Positions 17,076 to 25,963 of a stretch of DNA of 64,000 bases are shown in pieces. Position 1 is the stretch's first letter; the number at the start of each line of letters is the position of its first letter. The notes beneath the pieces are model-generated. The model saw only the letters and a program-made list of their open reading frames with translations, was not told the DNA's origin and did no database searches. The position numbers were made by a program, and so were the translations under genes. The stretch spans positions 248,001 through 312,000 of the forward strand of contig MERU01000004.1 of assembly GCA_001770725.1 (NCBI GenBank). The letters are read 5' to 3'. Source of the stretch: Burkholderiales bacterium RIFCSPHIGHO2_01_FULL_63_240. Lineage in GTDB: Bacteria > Pseudomonadota > Gammaproteobacteria > Burkholderiales > Burkholderiaceae_C.

Positions 17076-18086
17076 ATGAACAACCCCGAGTACGAAGCTC
17101 GCATTGAAGACGTCAAACGCCGGGCCCACGGTCGCTGGACCGAAATCCTGGGCAGCCTGGGCGTTGGCGAACAGATCCTCAAGAAACGGAACCTGCCTTG
17201 CCCGCTTTGTGGCGGCACCGACCGGTTTCAGTACACCGACAAATTCGGTGAAGGCAACTACCACTGTCGCGCCTGTGGCGCGGGAGGTGGCTTCAAGCTG
17301 CTGCAGGCCGTCACAGGCCTGGATTTCAACACCGCGCTCAAGGAAGTCGAGCGCGTGGTGGGCACCTCGCGCCCTGCCCCGCATGTGGCGTCACCGGAGC
17401 CGTCTGCCGAGCGCATGAAGGCTCTGGCCAAGCGACTCTGGGAGGAAGCCACGCCCGTGACACCCGGTGATGAGGTGGACCGCTACCTGTCCGGTCGGCG
17501 GCTCGCCTTGGCCCACTACCCCAAGGTGCTGCGCCTGCATCCAGCGCTGGGCTATTACGAGAAGGATCCGACCTCGGGCAAGTCGCGCAAAGTGGCCGAA
17601 TACGCCGCCATGCTGGCTTGCATCCAGGGTGCCGATGGTCACGCAGTCACGCTGCACCGCACGTATCTGAAGGATGGCCGCAAGGCCAATGTGAGCGAGG
17701 CCAAAAAGGTTCTCTCCTCGGGTATCAATGGTGCTTCCGTGCGCTTGTTCGAACCCGAGCACGAACTGGCCATTGCCGAGGGCATCGAGACCGCCATGGC
17801 GGTGCACCTGGCCACCGGCAAACCCGTGTGGGCAGGACTCAACGCCGGGAACCTGGAAAAGCTGTGGCTGCCCGACTCGGTGCAGAGCATCTGCATCTAT
17901 GCCGATAACGATGCCCAAGCGGACTTTGACGGCCAGATGTTTGCCTTTGCCCTGGCTCGGCGGCTGAAGAAGCAGGAGCACCAGAGCGGCCCCCGGCAAG
18001 TGCGGGTGCTCTTGCCCAAGACCCCGGGCACCGACTGGGCCGATGTGTGGCTGGCCAAGGCGGAGCACGCCTCCCGAACCACGTAA
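17076..18086 (+). CDS. Zinc-finger/TOPRIM primase-like protein
   Basis: About 336 residues from MNNPEYEARI (ATG at 17076, preceded by CGGAG). An N-terminal primase zinc ribbon has CPLCGGTDRFQY and YHCRACGAGGGFKLL (residues about 42-72). The C-terminal half holds a TOPRIM-like core: AIAEGIETAMAVHLATGKPVWAG with its Glu and IYADND with the acidic pair. This matches the P4-alpha/DnaG-type primases of mobile elements, which synthesise primers for replication or for the transferred strand. The helicase part of full P4-alpha proteins is missing. The next gene begins 234 bases later, after a cluster of inverted repeats. Confidence 0.85.
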   Translation: MNNPEYEARIEDVKRRAHGRWTEILGSLGVGEQILKKRNLPCPLCGGTDRFQYTDKFGEGNYHCRACGAGGGFKLLQAVTGLDFNTALKEVERVVGTSRPAPHVASPEPSAERMKALAKRLWEEATPVTPGDEVDRYLSGRRLALAHYPKVLRLHPALGYYEKDPTSGKSRKVAEYAAMLACIQGADGHAVTLHRTYLKDGRKANVSEAKKVLSSGINGASVRLFEPEHELAIAEGIETAMAVHLATGKPVWAGLNAGNLEKLWLPDSVQSICIYADNDAQADFDGQMFAFALARRLKKQEHQSGPRQVRVLLPKTPGTDWADVWLAKAEHASRTT

Positions 18087-18179
18087 GTCATGTATCCCCA
18101 CTGGTAGCTGTCAGACCAGGCCAAGCCACATGGCAAGGCAAATACAGCCCTGGCGTTTTGTATGAGTGATTTGTAAGTT

Positions 18180-18271
18180 GGGCGCAGCCCTGGCCTGTGG
18201 TCAGTTTGCGCCCTGTGTGGATGGGTCAACACCCATCCGTCATCAACCCTGGCGGGGATGTGCATCCCCGC
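18180..18271. repeat. Three consecutive inverted repeats
   Basis: First, GGGCGCA (18180-18186) pairs with TGCGCCC (18207-18213). Second, GGATGGGT-CAAC-ACCCATCC (18219-18238) is a perfect 8-bp stem. Third, GCGGGGATG-TG-CATCCCCGC (18252-18271) is a perfect 9-bp stem. All lie in the gap between the primase-like gene and the DUF932 gene. Candidates are a single-strand origin, oriT or a leader structure; none has a T run. Confidence 0.65.
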
Positions 18272-18320
18272 ATGTGGGTCATGCCGTCTCCGCCATTTCT
18301 TTCCCGAACAGGAGCTTGAT

Positions 18321-19382
18321 ATGAGAAGCGGACGTTCCCTGGTGAGCCTGGCCCATGAACTTGAGCGCCAGTTGCAATCAAAGAAGGACCTGGTGGTCCC
18401 CTCGTCGCTGCTGCGGCACGACACCGATGACACAGGCGAGACCCGCCTCGTCATTGGCGAAGGCGGGGTCTCCACGCCCTATGGCGTTTTGCCGCTGGCG
18501 CGCCGCCAGTTGGCGGACAAACTGAAGATTCCCTATGCGTACTTCGAGCGCATGCGCTCCGAGCAGCCGGTGCTGCTGGACCGCAACGTCAACACCTGGC
18601 TGCAAAGCGACGATGACCGCCGCATGATTCGCACGCTGGATGGCAACGTCCGGGCCGTGCTGTCAGACCGCTATCGTCGCCTTGACAACTACGATCTGGC
18701 CGAAAGTGTGCTGCCCATCCTGCAGCAGTTGCCTGATGTGCGCTTCGAGTCGGTGGAACTCACCGACACGAGGATGTACATCAAGTGCATCACACCGCAA
18801 TTGAAGGTCGAAATGGCGCCTGGCGACATCGTCCAGGCTGGCGTGGTCATCTCCAATTCGGAGGTGGGACAAGGCACGCTGTCGGTGCAGCCCTTGCTGT
18901 ATCGACTGGTGTGCCGCAATGGCCTGATTGCTTCAGACCGCTCCTTGCGCAAAACCCACGTCGGGCGGGCACTCGGATCTGACGAAAGCATCATGGTCTT
19001 CAAGGACGACACCTTGCAGGCCGACGACAAGGCCTTCTTCCTGAAGGTTCGCGACGTGGTGCAGGCGGCCGTGTCTGAAGCAACGTTCATGCAGGCAGCG
19101 CAGAAGATGCAAAAGACCTTGCAGATTCACCTCGTCGGCAACCCCGTCAAGACGGTGGAAGTGCTGGCTCAGCGCTACACATTGAATGACGCCGAACGCG
19201 CCGGGGTGCTGCGACACCTGATCGCCGAAGGTGATCTGTCCGGGTATGGCCTGGTGAATGCCGTCACGCACTTCTCCCAGGAAGTTGAGGACTACGACCG
19301 TGCGACGGAGTTCGAAGCCCTGGGCGGGAAGTTGATCGAACTGCCCGTCAAGGAATGGAAGGAACTGGCGCAGGCCGTTTGA
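18321..19382 (+). CDS. DUF932-family protein
   Basis: 353 residues from MRSGRSLVSLA; AGGAGCTTGAT precedes the ATG at 18321. Recognisable DUF932 features include GEGGVSTPYGVLPLARRQLADKLKIPYAYFERM, RAVLSDRYRRLDNYDLAESVLPIL and LYRLVCRNGLIASDRS. Such proteins occur on plasmids, phages and ICEs (YfjQ/YubP-like) with no settled function. A strong terminator follows 55 bases after the stop. Confidence 0.8.
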   Translation: MRSGRSLVSLAHELERQLQSKKDLVVPSSLLRHDTDDTGETRLVIGEGGVSTPYGVLPLARRQLADKLKIPYAYFERMRSEQPVLLDRNVNTWLQSDDDRRMIRTLDGNVRAVLSDRYRRLDNYDLAESVLPILQQLPDVRFESVELTDTRMYIKCITPQLKVEMAPGDIVQAGVVISNSEVGQGTLSVQPLLYRLVCRNGLIASDRSLRKTHVGRALGSDESIMVFKDDTLQADDKAFFLKVRDVVQAAVSEATFMQAAQKMQKTLQIHLVGNPVKTVEVLAQRYTLNDAERAGVLRHLIAEGDLSGYGLVNAVTHFSQEVEDYDRATEFEALGGKLIELPVKEWKELAQAV

Positions 19383-19707
19383 TCCGATGTGCAAGCAGGC
19401 TCATCCCAATGGGCCAGCTTTCGCAGCAGTGACCTCACCACCAGGGCCTTGGCTCTGGTGGTTTTTCTACTTCCCCACCAGGCACCCAGCATGTCGCAGG
19501 CTGGCGCAACAAATGCGGCAGGGAGTGTGGGCCTTTGTGGATGGCAAGCGCGGCATCCCCCCGCTCTCGGGCATTGATCCCAATTGACACTCATGAATAT
19601 GCTGAACTGCCTTGTCACTCCCAACACACGACACCAAAGCCGTCACACCTCGCCACCACACCTGGCCCATCTCGTTTCACATCCGGGCAGACCGACAGGA
19701 GAAGACC
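19383..19707. other. 325-base interval with terminator and flhD-like promoter region
   Basis: Contains the rho-independent terminator at 19437-19467. The short plus-strand ORFs at 19387-19587 run through that terminator and have no recognisable product. The rest should contain the promoter of the activator pair. Confidence 0.5.
19437..19467 (+). terminator. Rho-independent terminator after DUF932 gene
   Basis: ACCACCAGGGCC-TT-GGCTCTGGTGGT forms a 12-pair stem (one G-T) followed directly by TTTTT, a textbook intrinsic terminator closing the primase-DUF932 unit. Confidence 0.88.
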
Positions 19708-20028
19708 ATGAGCAGCATCCAGTTCACCGATGTGCAGTTGACCAATTTGTATTTGCTTCAGGCCATCAGGCTGGGCATCGCACAAGATCGGGTATCGACA
19801 TGCTGCAAGTTCGGGCTGGATACGGCACAGGCCGAATACCTTGGTGCCATGAGCCAGGAAGATGTATGGTCATTCATTGCTCACATCGGCCAAAGCACCC
19901 TCTTCCCTCCCCGACAGGATCTACTCGCCTTGCTCAAGGCGCCTGCGCCACTTCAGGCTTCACTGGCCGCCGTTCACGCCCCAAGGCCGCAGCAACTCGC
20001 GTCCATGGTGCCCGCAAGCACGTCGTGA
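19708..20028 (+). CDS. FlhD-like transcriptional activator subunit (SetD/AcaD-like)
   Basis: 106 residues from MSSIQFTDVQL, with AGGAGAAGACC before the ATG at 19708. The first 70 residues follow the FlhD pattern: a helix TNLYLLQAIRLGIAQDR, then STCCKFGLDTAQAEYLGAMSQEDVWSFI. A gene of FlhC type follows at once. In SXT/R391 ICEs and IncA/C plasmids such FlhDC homologues (SetDC, AcaDC) are the master activators of conjugation. Given the surrounding tra genes this role is much likelier than flagellar control. Confidence 0.75.
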   Translation: MSSIQFTDVQLTNLYLLQAIRLGIAQDRVSTCCKFGLDTAQAEYLGAMSQEDVWSFIAHIGQSTLFPPRQDLLALLKAPAPLQASLAAVHAPRPQQLASMVPASTS

Positions 20029-20043
20029 TCGGAGGGCGCCACG

Positions 20044-20544
20044 ATGTCAACACGTGCCGATCGTCAACTCAGCGCCATGCGCCTGGCGCGGGACTGCGCT
20101 CAACTGGGCGCCCGGGTGCGCACCATACATCACCTGACCGGGCTCAACCCTCGGGACGTGCAGAGGCTGTTCTTCAATGACCCACAAGCCATCCCAAGAG
20201 GTCGTCCGCCCAACTCCTTGGAGTGGTACCACGGCGCCAATCTCATCGCGAGAGCTGAATCGTCCATCTTCATGTCGATCTACCGCCGCCTGCGCAACAC
20301 TGGATTCGGCGCCGCAGAGACGCTGGTCGGCGCATATCGCGGGTACCAAGCGGTCTGCCAATGTCCGCACCGCATCAGCTTTGACCGGGCGTTTGATCTA
20401 GCATCGCACACTGACGGCATCTGGCTGGCCAGCACCCCGGTGTTCGATGTCATCGCTTGCCCGACCTGCGGCAGCGATGTGCTGATGGCCATCGGCACCA
20501 TGGTCCACGCGGGCGACAACTGTCCGTTCTGCAAACTGATGTAG
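20044..20544 (+). CDS. FlhC-like transcriptional activator subunit (SetC/AcaC-like)
   Basis: 166 residues, 15 bases after the FlhD-like gene, with GGAGGGCGCCACG before the ATG. FlhC-like stretches include ARDCAQLGARVRTIHHLTGL, RGRPPNSLEWYHG, NTGFGAAETLVGAYRGY and LDxA-type DRAFDLASHTDGIW. A C-terminal zinc site has CPTCGS and CPFC, matching the four-Cys zinc site of FlhC. The pair should form a hetero-oligomer that activates conjugation promoters. It converges with the H-NS-like gene. Confidence 0.82.
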   Translation: MSTRADRQLSAMRLARDCAQLGARVRTIHHLTGLNPRDVQRLFFNDPQAIPRGRPPNSLEWYHGANLIARAESSIFMSIYRRLRNTGFGAAETLVGAYRGYQAVCQCPHRISFDRAFDLASHTDGIWLASTPVFDVIACPTCGSDVLMAIGTMVHAGDNCPFCKLM

Positions 20545-20638
20545 CGCTACAGTTGCGACCCTCGGCTCCAGGCCTCATTTCCCAAGCACGGGATGGCAAC
20601 CGTACCAGCGACTGCCTCCTGAACCGATGACCTTGTAA

Positions 20639-20974
20639 TCAACCTATTTTCAGTTGATCCAGCGTCTTGCCAGCGGCCAATGCAGCCTTGATCCACTTGG
20701 GCTGAAGTCCACGTCCGCTCCAGGTCTCGCCCGTGTCAGTGTTGCGATACTTTGGAGCGACCTTGCTTCCTGCTGCAGCACTGGAGCGGTTCGCCACACC
20801 GACCTTCAAACCCAGATCGGCGACAGTCAAACCATTGGCAGCCAACAGTTGCTTGATATGGTCAATCACACCAGCTCGCTCAGCTTTGCGGGCATACTGC
20901 AATTGCCTGTCCAGCTCCAAAGCCTGCTTGTCCAGGGCGGCTTTCTGGGCCAGTAGTTCTTGATACGTAGTCAT
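20639..20974 (-). CDS. H-NS-family nucleoid protein
   Basis: 111 residues. The N-terminal half is a coiled-coil oligomerisation region (LLAQKAALDKQALELDRQLQYARKAER); the C-terminal half is the H-NS DNA-binding domain with YRNTDTGETWSGRGLQPKWIKAAL. ICE- or plasmid-borne H-NS proteins silence AT-rich transfer genes and reduce fitness cost. It diverges from the traI-like gene and converges with the FlhC-like gene, so repressor and activator sit side by side. Confidence 0.9.
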   Translation of the reverse strand: MTTYQELLAQKAALDKQALELDRQLQYARKAERAGVIDHIKQLLAANGLTVADLGLKVGVANRSSAAAGSKVAPKYRNTDTGETWSGRGLQPKWIKAALAAGKTLDQLKIG

Positions 20975-21219
20975 GATTGCAGTGTTTGGCGATCGCCGAG
21001 TTTGGATGCCAACATCCTACATTGCAAGCTCCTTGGCTACCTGACCAAAGTGCCTGGATCTCCGTCGTTGCATTCAGAGTCAAGGCCAAGGCATCAGACG
21101 GATCGACGCCCATCGCACTGATCCGAAATTGCTCCTCTTTAGTCAAGTCTCGATGGCGAAAGCCCAGATGAACAGATGACATTTTGAGGTGCGCACGGCA
21201 ACGCATGGTGACCAAATGA

Positions 21220-22950
21220 ATGGGTCATCTGCAATGGACCACCATGCTTGCCCCGTCTCTGCCACACAGCACTTTTGCATCGTCAGATCCCGGCTTCGAG
21301 GCCCTGCCCATTGATGCTCTGCTGTCGCAAAACGATGACCTGATCGCCCGCATCAAGCTCTGCCATGGGTCTGACCGTACCGAGTTCGAACAAACCATCC
21401 TGTCACTTATCAGACGATACGCCAACCTAGTACACCTGCTGCCAGCCACATCAGACAACTACTTCTGCACCCCTGGCGGCCTGTTGCGCCTGGGCATGGA
21501 AGTCAGCTTCTTCAGCCTGCAGGGCACAGACGCGCACATATTCTCCGGTCGCTCCAACATATCGGCACGCCGCCACTTGGAGCCGCGCTGGCGCCTGGCA
21601 ACCTTCGTCGCGGGGCTTTGCTGCGAGGCCCACCGGGTGCTCAGTCACATCATCGTGACCAACGCCCCAGGCGATGTGTGGCCAGCCTACCTTCTGTCCC
21701 TGAGTGATTGGCTGATGGAGCGACAAGCGGACCGCTACTTCTTGCGCTGGCGCCCACACGCCATCGAGACACGCAGCCTGGGCGTGTTCACGCTGGCCCA
21801 TGTCGTACCCCCAACGGTCATGCATTACCTGGCTGAAGACAACACAGTCATCGTGCCTCACCTCATGGGCAGCGTCAGCGGCATCTCGCAGCATCGCGAT
21901 CACAACTTGCTGGACGAGTTGGTCCGGCGCTCCTTGGCGCTGGTGATTGACCGCAACCTGCTGGCCAATGCCGACCGCTACGGTACGCCTCAATACGGTT
22001 CGCACCTGGAACGCTACCTGGTTGACGCGCTAAGGCATCTCGCGGTCTCCAACTCGGGGTGGCAAGCCAATCGCGAGAAGTCTCGCGTCTGGCTCGGCCC
22101 CGATGGCCTGTTCCTGGCCTGGCCTAGCGCTGCCGAAGACCTCCAAAAGCAACTGGACGCCGCCCAGTTGCCAGGCATTCCCAAAGCGCCGGAGACCATC
22201 ATGGAAGTGCTCCTGCTAGCCGGCGTCTTCGAACCCACGCCCACAGGAGCCCCAATCTGGCTCATCCAACCACCAGGCGGCAAGGCCAAAATCGACGCAG
22301 TCAAGCTGTCGTCGCAGGCGATCCTGTTTGCAGGACATGACCCGTTGCCGCCGCCTCTGGCGGAAAACCTCACGAGTGCGCCAAGCAACAACAGTCCGTC
22401 GGCCCAAGCGGGCGAACCGGTTGCACCAAGATCTCGCCCTGATGGCCCGCCAGGCACACAACTCTCGCTCATCCCTGGTAACGCCGAGCAAACTCCACAA
22501 GCAGCTTCGAATGTCCGAGAGGCTCAAGCCGAAGCGGCACTTTTGTCGACCGCCCCGCCGACTGCCTTGGTATCGACAAGCGATGCCCACCCAACTCAGC
22601 AAGCGACGATTGATCTTCAAGCGCCGCTGCGCCTCAACCCCGTGGTGCGCGACGCATTGACCGTGGTGGTCAACACCTTGAACACAGGCGCTGGACCCGC
22701 TCAGTGTTGCACTGTCGCTTTTGGGGTGTTTGTGCCTCTGCACGAATTCGAGCGCCGCGGCATTCAACCGTCTATGGCCCTGCGCGCCCTGTCGGATGTG
22801 CACATGCTGGTTCGCGCCCAGGGCAAAGGTCCACCCACCACTTCAAGAGATTTCAATGGCACACCGACCGTGGGTTTGACCATTGATCCGCGCTTCATCA
22901 GCGGCGTGGACATGGAAGCATTTGCCTCGCCAGAGGCTCAGGGCGAGTGA
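21220..22950 (+). CDS. traI: TraI_2/MobH-like relaxase homologue with eroded active-site motifs
   Basis: 576 residues (a second ATG at 21244 is possible). It precedes traD as MobH relaxase genes do and has the family layout: LLPATSDNYFCTPGGLLRLG aligns with the usual LPAS..hHH..GGLL.H, and LATFVAGLCCEAHR with the usual AALLHDIGK. Later come GDVWPAYLLSLSDWL and a C-terminal TraI_2_C-like wing (LNPVVRDALTVVVNTLN). The histidines of both motifs are absent, so metal binding as in active MobH proteins is doubtful. A Pro/Ser/Gln-rich linker spans about residues 370-460. It may be a structural relaxosome component or a diverged relaxase. The symbol is by position and domain. Confidence 0.65.
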   Translation: MGHLQWTTMLAPSLPHSTFASSDPGFEALPIDALLSQNDDLIARIKLCHGSDRTEFEQTILSLIRRYANLVHLLPATSDNYFCTPGGLLRLGMEVSFFSLQGTDAHIFSGRSNISARRHLEPRWRLATFVAGLCCEAHRVLSHIIVTNAPGDVWPAYLLSLSDWLMERQADRYFLRWRPHAIETRSLGVFTLAHVVPPTVMHYLAEDNTVIVPHLMGSVSGISQHRDHNLLDELVRRSLALVIDRNLLANADRYGTPQYGSHLERYLVDALRHLAVSNSGWQANREKSRVWLGPDGLFLAWPSAAEDLQKQLDAAQLPGIPKAPETIMEVLLLAGVFEPTPTGAPIWLIQPPGGKAKIDAVKLSSQAILFAGHDPLPPPLAENLTSAPSNNSPSAQAGEPVAPRSRPDGPPGTQLSLIPGNAEQTPQAASNVREAQAEAALLSTAPPTALVSTSDAHPTQQATIDLQAPLRLNPVVRDALTVVVNTLNTGAGPAQCCTVAFGVFVPLHEFERRGIQPSMALRALSDVHMLVRAQGKGPPTTSRDFNGTPTVGLTIDPRFISGVDMEAFASPEAQGE

Positions 22951-22951
22951 C

Positions 22952-24859
22952 ATGCCCATCCGCCGCTACGAGATGCCATGGCGCCACGCCTACGAGGCCT
23001 ACGCAGGCCTTGCCTGGGGCATCGCGCTGACGTTCTTCACAGCCGTCGGCGCCATCGGCCAATTGCCAAGTGTTCTTGCTTTTCCCCTGTCCATCGCTTG
23101 CCTTGGCATGAGCGCTCTCAGGGTCTCGCAGGCGCTGCGCATTCTCGTGCTGAGGGCATCTCTGGCTGGTCATGCCATCCAGGTGATAAGCACGCAAACC
23201 CAGGCGCGGTGGTGTCAGGATTCAACGGCCGTGTTCCTTGGGTTCGGCTTCGAGTGGCGGCCCGTGCACTCTCAGCGTCTGTATGAACTGGCCAAGATCG
23301 ACTACCGCGACTTCACGGTATCTCCGCGCCTCCTGAGTCTGCTGGGCTATGACAGCGCACCCCAACCCGATGCCGAGATTGGCTTGCCTTACATACACGG
23401 CGTCGAGCCCCATGAGGTGCCGCTGCATCGCCCCTTGCAGAACTTCGAAGGCGGCACGCTGCTGGTCGGCACCACCCAATCCGGCAAAGGTGTGGCCCTG
23501 GCCAACCTGATCACCCAAGCCGTCAGGCGCGGCGACGTGGTGATCGTCATCGACCCCAAGAACAGCCGTCGCCTCAAGCGCGTGGTTGAGCGCGCCTGCC
23601 AAGACTGGCGTGAGCCCGACACCTTCATGGAGTTTCATCCTGCCTTCCCGGAAGCCGGTGTGCGGCTGGACTTCACCTTCAACTGGCAAAAGCCCACCGA
23701 GATTGCATCCCGCATCCAATCGATCATGCCGCCGGACACGGCTGGCGCGTTCTCCGCCTTCGGCTGGGATGCGGTCAACGTGGTCGTGCAAGGTCTGGTT
23801 GAACTGGAAGAGCGCCCCAACCTGGCCAAGCTGACCCGCTACATCGAGGGTGGCATCGAACCCGTGCTGGAGGGCTCTCTGCGCCGCTTTTATGAGGAAA
23901 CCTTGGGGCCAGCCTGGCGTGAGTTGCCAGAAATGAAGAAGCTGATGCAGGAGGCACACCGAGGCCACATGAAGCGCCCCTCAGAAGCTGCCAGCGCCGA
24001 GTTGATGACCTTTGTCGCGTACTACGAACACCACATTGCCCAGTCACAACGCAGCAAGGTGATCGATGCCCAGGTGCGCACCTTCAGGCACAACCGCGAG
24101 CACTACCAGAAGATCACCGCCAACCTGTTGCCCGTGCTGTCAATGCTGACCTCGGGCGACTTGGGCCGCACGCTGTCGCCCGACCCGTTCGACGCCAACG
24201 ACACGCGCCCGATCATGAACTTCGAGAAAATCGAGCGCGGCGGACATGTGCTGTACATGTGTCTGGATTCGCTGCCCGACCCCTCGGTGGCATCAGCCAT
24301 CGGTGCACTGGCACTGGCCGACCTGGCCGCTCGGGCGGGCATGCGCTACAACCTGGGCGGTTACCGGCGCATTGCGCTGTTTGTGGATGAGGTGGCCAAC
24401 GTCATCAACCAGCCCTTGATCGAGATCCTCAACAAGGGTGCGGAAGGCGGTATCTACACCACCTGCGCGATGCAGACGCTGGCCGACCTGGCCAAACGCC
24501 TGGGCAGCGAAGCAGCAGCACGCATGGCGCTGGGTAATCTGAACAACCTGATTGCGCTGCGCTCGAAAGACCGACCCACACAGGATTTCATCGTGGAGAC
24601 CTTTGGCAAGACGGCCATCCATTCGATGCGCGTTGGGCTGGGGCATGGTGCGGACACCCATCTGGGTGACTTCTCGACCAGCTATTCAAGCCAGCTCTCC
24701 GAGAGCTTCGAGGAGATGGTGCCTGCCGATGTCCTGGGCAAACTGCCCAACCTTCAGTACTTTGCCTCGGTGTCTGGCGGGCGCATCATCAAAGGCCGCT
24801 TTCCCATCCTGGATCCGGATGCGCAAGGGGACGATCAACCCATCAGGAGGGCGGCATGA
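22952..24859 (+). CDS. traD: TraD-type conjugative coupling protein (T4CP ATPase)
   Basis: About 635 residues from MPIRRYEMPWRH (ATG at 22952, one base after the traI stop; the track start overlaps traI). Two N-terminal membrane helices lie within residues 20-75. Walker A is GTTQSGKG (about 173-180), followed by VIVIDPKN, and a DEAD-like RIALFVDEVAN is the Walker B. NLNNLIALRSKD and the FDTSYS-like end complete the SXT-type TraD plan. It is the hexameric ATPase that brings the relaxosome to the secretion channel. The stop overlaps the next start. Confidence 0.93.
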   Translation: MPIRRYEMPWRHAYEAYAGLAWGIALTFFTAVGAIGQLPSVLAFPLSIACLGMSALRVSQALRILVLRASLAGHAIQVISTQTQARWCQDSTAVFLGFGFEWRPVHSQRLYELAKIDYRDFTVSPRLLSLLGYDSAPQPDAEIGLPYIHGVEPHEVPLHRPLQNFEGGTLLVGTTQSGKGVALANLITQAVRRGDVVIVIDPKNSRRLKRVVERACQDWREPDTFMEFHPAFPEAGVRLDFTFNWQKPTEIASRIQSIMPPDTAGAFSAFGWDAVNVVVQGLVELEERPNLAKLTRYIEGGIEPVLEGSLRRFYEETLGPAWRELPEMKKLMQEAHRGHMKRPSEAASAELMTFVAYYEHHIAQSQRSKVIDAQVRTFRHNREHYQKITANLLPVLSMLTSGDLGRTLSPDPFDANDTRPIMNFEKIERGGHVLYMCLDSLPDPSVASAIGALALADLAARAGMRYNLGGYRRIALFVDEVANVINQPLIEILNKGAEGGIYTTCAMQTLADLAKRLGSEAAARMALGNLNNLIALRSKDRPTQDFIVETFGKTAIHSMRVGLGHGADTHLGDFSTSYSSQLSESFEEMVPADVLGKLPNLQYFASVSGGRIIKGRFPILDPDAQGDDQPIRRAA

Positions 24860-25479
24860 TCAGGGCGATGGCCGTGGTGTCATTGCTGGCATTGCTGGTT
24901 CTGGTGCTCTATGTGCCGTCCGCCCATCCCCCAGAACGGTTCATAGAGCAACTGCGAACGGAATACACCAATGCGGCGGTGTTCTGGGGCAAGGACGCAG
25001 GCACCCGCATGCTGTCGCGTGCGATGAACATGCAGGAGTCGGCACGTCAGGCATCACCCGTCCCCTCATCCAAAGACGCGGCCCCCGCGGGTGGCGTCAA
25101 CGCGGCTGTCGGGCAAGAAATGGCCTCGGTCAACCAACGGCTGTTCAACAACCCCTACTTCCGCTCGATTGACGCACTGCTGCTGCTCGCCAGCTTCCGC
25201 CTGGCCATGCTGCTGGAGTGGCTCCCCTGGCTGTCGGCCTTCCCGGTTGCTGCCTTGGTGGATGGCTGCCTTGTACGAGTGGTCAAAGCCAAAGAGTTCC
25301 TGCACCACAGCCCGGAGATGTTCGCCTTGTATGCCTGCTTGGCCATCCTCACCAGTTGCGCAACCGTCCTGGCGTTTGTGCTGCCCTTCACCTTGCATCC
25401 CCTGGCCGTGCCATGCGTGCCTGTGGTCATCGGCACGTTGATGGGGACGGCGATCAGGGACTTTCACGCAAGAATCTGA
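24856..25479 (+). CDS. DUF4400-type TraJ-like conjugation membrane protein
   Basis: 207 residues, overlapping traD by four bases. A signal-anchor (VVSLLALLVLVLYV) is followed by a periplasmic segment with FWGKDAGTRMLSRAM, then LPWLSAFPVAALVDGCLVR and two C-terminal hydrophobic helices. In SXT/R391 and ICE families such a DUF4400 protein directly follows traD. It is the last conjugation gene before about 35 kb of cargo. Confidence 0.8.
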   Translation: MIRAMAVVSLLALLVLVLYVPSAHPPERFIEQLRTEYTNAAVFWGKDAGTRMLSRAMNMQESARQASPVPSSKDAAPAGGVNAAVGQEMASVNQRLFNNPYFRSIDALLLLASFRLAMLLEWLPWLSAFPVAALVDGCLVRVVKAKEFLHHSPEMFALYACLAILTSCATVLAFVLPFTLHPLAVPCVPVVIGTLMGTAIRDFHARI

Positions 25480-25504
25480 ACATCAGGCCTGCAAGAACCT
25501 TGCT

Positions 25505-25963
25505 TCAAGTACCACAGCAGCCTGAGCTTCGGCTCGGCGCGGCCGCGGCCGGACGAGACAGATCCTCCAGAATGGAACAATCGAGCGTAGGGCCCCCCGC
25601 GCAATCCCTGTCGCATGCGCGCACAAAGGCTCCCAGGCTGCTCTCTAGTGCCTGGAGTTCCAACAGCCTACGCTGCACCTCAGCCAAATGCTTGGCAGCG
25701 AGGTCTCGGACTTCAACGCAAGGTCGAGTTGGCTCATCGACAAGACAGACAAGTTCTCGCACCTGATCAATGGAGAAGCCGAAGTCTCGACATCGACGGA
25801 TGAAAGTCAGACGTGCGATGGTCGCCTCCGAGAAATTTCGTCGACATCCATCCGTCCGATCTGCGTTTGGCAAGAGGCCAATATCCTCGTAGTAGCGGAT
25901 GGTCGGGACAGAGCAACCCGTCCGTTTGGCAACAACGCAGATTGATAAATTTGGTGCAGCCAT
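25505..25963 (-). CDS. MerR-family metal-responsive regulator with Cys-rich C-terminus
   Basis: 152 residues. Winged-helix domain TGCSVPTIRYYEDIGLLPNADRTDG, dimerisation helix, then cysteines in TRPCVEVRDLAAKHL and CDRDCAGGPTLDCSILEDL and a terminal SSGCCGT. The Cys pattern resembles MerR-type sensors of soft metals. It lies downstream of the small membrane protein at 26136 on the same strand and could control the 19-bp-spacer promoter at 26448-26478. It starts the cargo after traJ. Confidence 0.85.
   Translation of the reverse strand: MAAPNLSICVVAKRTGCSVPTIRYYEDIGLLPNADRTDGCRRNFSEATIARLTFIRRCRDFGFSIDQVRELVCLVDEPTRPCVEVRDLAAKHLAEVQRRLLELQALESSLGAFVRACDRDCAGGPTLDCSILEDLSRPAAAAPSRSSGCCGT

Noticed and set aside
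19387-19587. 66-residue plus-strand ORF after the DUF932 gene
   Set aside because: It runs through a strong intrinsic terminator and has no ribosome site.
19708-20544. FlhDC-like pair as host flagellar regulators
   Set aside because: The neighbours are conjugation genes and the proteins are diverged; ICE master activators of SetDC/AcaDC type fit better. The FlgB-like gene is 24 kb away in a metal cluster and does not support a flagellar locus.
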